Shown: piece after piece, positions 63,361-64,000 of the stretch
Numbering within the stretch: the stretch's first letter is position 1
Layout: the number at the start of each line of letters is the position of its first letter
Assembly: GCA_023457255.1 (NCBI GenBank)
Contig: JAEWMB010000036.1
Coordinates: forward strand, 62,001-126,000
Origin: Bacillota bacterium
Lineage (GTDB): Bacteria; Bacillota; Clostridia; Lachnospirales; Lachnospiraceae
DNA length: 64,000 nt
Direction of reading: 5' to 3'
Made by a program: the position numbers and the translations under genes
The notes under the pieces: generated by a model
Told to the model about the DNA's origin: nothing
The model's input: the letters and a program-made list of their open reading frames with translations, nothing else
Database searches by the model: none

Positions 63361-63386
63361 TGCCCCCTGTCTGTTGACAGGGGGCA
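63361..63386 (-). terminator. GC-rich terminator after uxaC
   Basis: Perfect 11-bp stem TGCCCCCTGTC / GACAGGGGGCA with a 4-base TGTT loop. It has only a weak T-run (TTCATAATAATA) in the - direction. It stands between the end of uxaC and the pyrB promoter. Confidence 0.6.
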
Positions 63387-63440
63387 ATTCAATTACAGGG
63401 TGCTTATGTTGTAATTACGGTAGGAATTTAATAAATTAAT

Positions 63441-64000
63441 TTAAAAACCAAAGTATCTCTTCGTATTATTATAGGAGATATCTTGTACTATCTGTCCAAG
63501 GAATTCGATATCGTTTGGATATTCACCGTTCTCTACCCATGTTCCAATTAAGTCACAGAGAATTCTTCTAAAATACTCATGGCGGGTATAGGATAAGAAG
63601 CTTCTGGAGTCAGTTAACATACCTACAAAGTTTGCAAGCAGACCAAGGTTTGCTAAGGAGGTCATTTGCTCCGTCATACCAGTCTTATGATCGTTAAACC
63701 ACCAAGCAGAACCTTGTTGAATCTTACCAACAGCAGTAGAATCCTGGAAGCAGCCAAGTACGGTACCAATTGCGGCATTATCGGTAGGATTTAGGGAGTA
63801 AATGATTGTTTTTGGCAACTCATCCGTAGAATTTAGTGCATTTAAGAAGTTTGCTAATTCTGCAGAGGAACCTTCAGTGTTAATACAATCAAAACCGGTA
63901 TCTGCACCTAACTGATTATAACGGAATACATTATTATCACGCTTAGTGCCATAGTGTAACTGCATTACCCAACCAAGACGGTTATATTCTTTTCCTACAA
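63441..64000 (-). CDS. uxaC: Glucuronate isomerase (partial; N-terminus beyond the window)
   Basis: The C-terminal 186 residues; the frame is open to the right edge (VGKEYNRLGWV before the internal Met at 63965), so the true start lies outside. Family blocks: MQLHYGTKRDNN, GFDCINTEGSSAELANFL, SAWWFNDHKTGM and SYTRHEYFRRILCDLIG. It interconverts glucuronate or galacturonate with their keto forms in pectin-sugar breakdown, in keeping with the YetA-like gene at 24 kb. Confidence 0.9.
   Translation of the reverse strand, partial: VGKEYNRLGWVMQLHYGTKRDNNVFRYNQLGADTGFDCINTEGSSAELANFLNALNSTDELPKTIIYSLNPTDNAAIGTVLGCFQDSTAVGKIQQGSAWWFNDHKTGMTEQMTSLANLGLLANFVGMLTDSRSFLSYTRHEYFRRILCDLIGTWVENGEYPNDIEFLGQIVQDISYNNTKRYFGF

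Overview
The window looks like chromosomal DNA of a Lachnospiraceae clostridium: low GC, A/T-ending codons, strong AGGAGG-type ribosome sites, TTGACA/TATAAT promoters and Firmicutes gene order. Gene content and protein style resemble Lachnoclostridium (Clostridium) phytofermentans, but that is an inference from memory and not a database match. Nearly all genes to about 59 kb are on the + strand; pyrI, pyrB, uxaC and one gene remnant are on the - strand.

Layout. 0-17 kb: FtsA-like ATPase, membrane GGDEF protein, MBL hydrolase, ACT/DUF711 pair, PepD-type dipeptidase, two LytR-CpsA-Psr (LCP) proteins, a small alarmone synthetase, rRNA methyltransferase and pseudouridine synthases, a HAD phosphatase and RecU. 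17-24 kb: a histidine operon (hisZ-hisG-hisD-hisB-hisA-hisIE) behind a consensus promoter. Its last gene carries an N-terminal degenerate HisF-like barrel; true hisF, hisH and hisC are not in the window. 24-28 kb: a cytoplasmic YetA/PcRGLX-like protein and birA. 28-39 kb: the classical rimP-nusA-ylxR-ylxQ-infB-rbfA-nrnA-truB-ribF-rpsO block. Here infB carries a roughly 290-residue Gly/Arg/Gln tandem repeat, and a MocR regulator without the PLP lysine is inserted before rpsO. 39-48 kb: a THF riboswitch with folT, folC, then pnp with a long leader hairpin, a membrane-tethered EIIA-like protein without catalytic histidines, an M16 peptidase and metY.

48.3-51.8 kb is the accessory part. It holds an IS3-type transposase scrap, an intact M50-like membrane protease, a twice-broken HlyD-type exporter subunit, several broken or orphan short genes and a zinc-ribbon gene remnant. 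This reads as a decayed peptide (bacteriocin-like) export locus inserted in an otherwise conserved pnp-mlpA-tepA-ftsK order. 51.8-64 kb: tepA, uppP, ftsK/spoIIIE, two overlapping ATP-grasp ligases, a gene-poor decayed stretch, fhs, then pyrB-pyrI and the end of uxaC on the - strand.

How the parts fit: translation and RNA metabolism (rimP to pnp), folate and one-carbon supply (THF riboswitch, folT, folC, fhs), histidine and pyrimidine synthesis, envelope assembly (LCP proteins, uppP, ftsK) and pectin-sugar use (YetA-like protein, uxaC). No tRNA, rRNA, CRISPR array, prophage or intact insertion sequence was seen.
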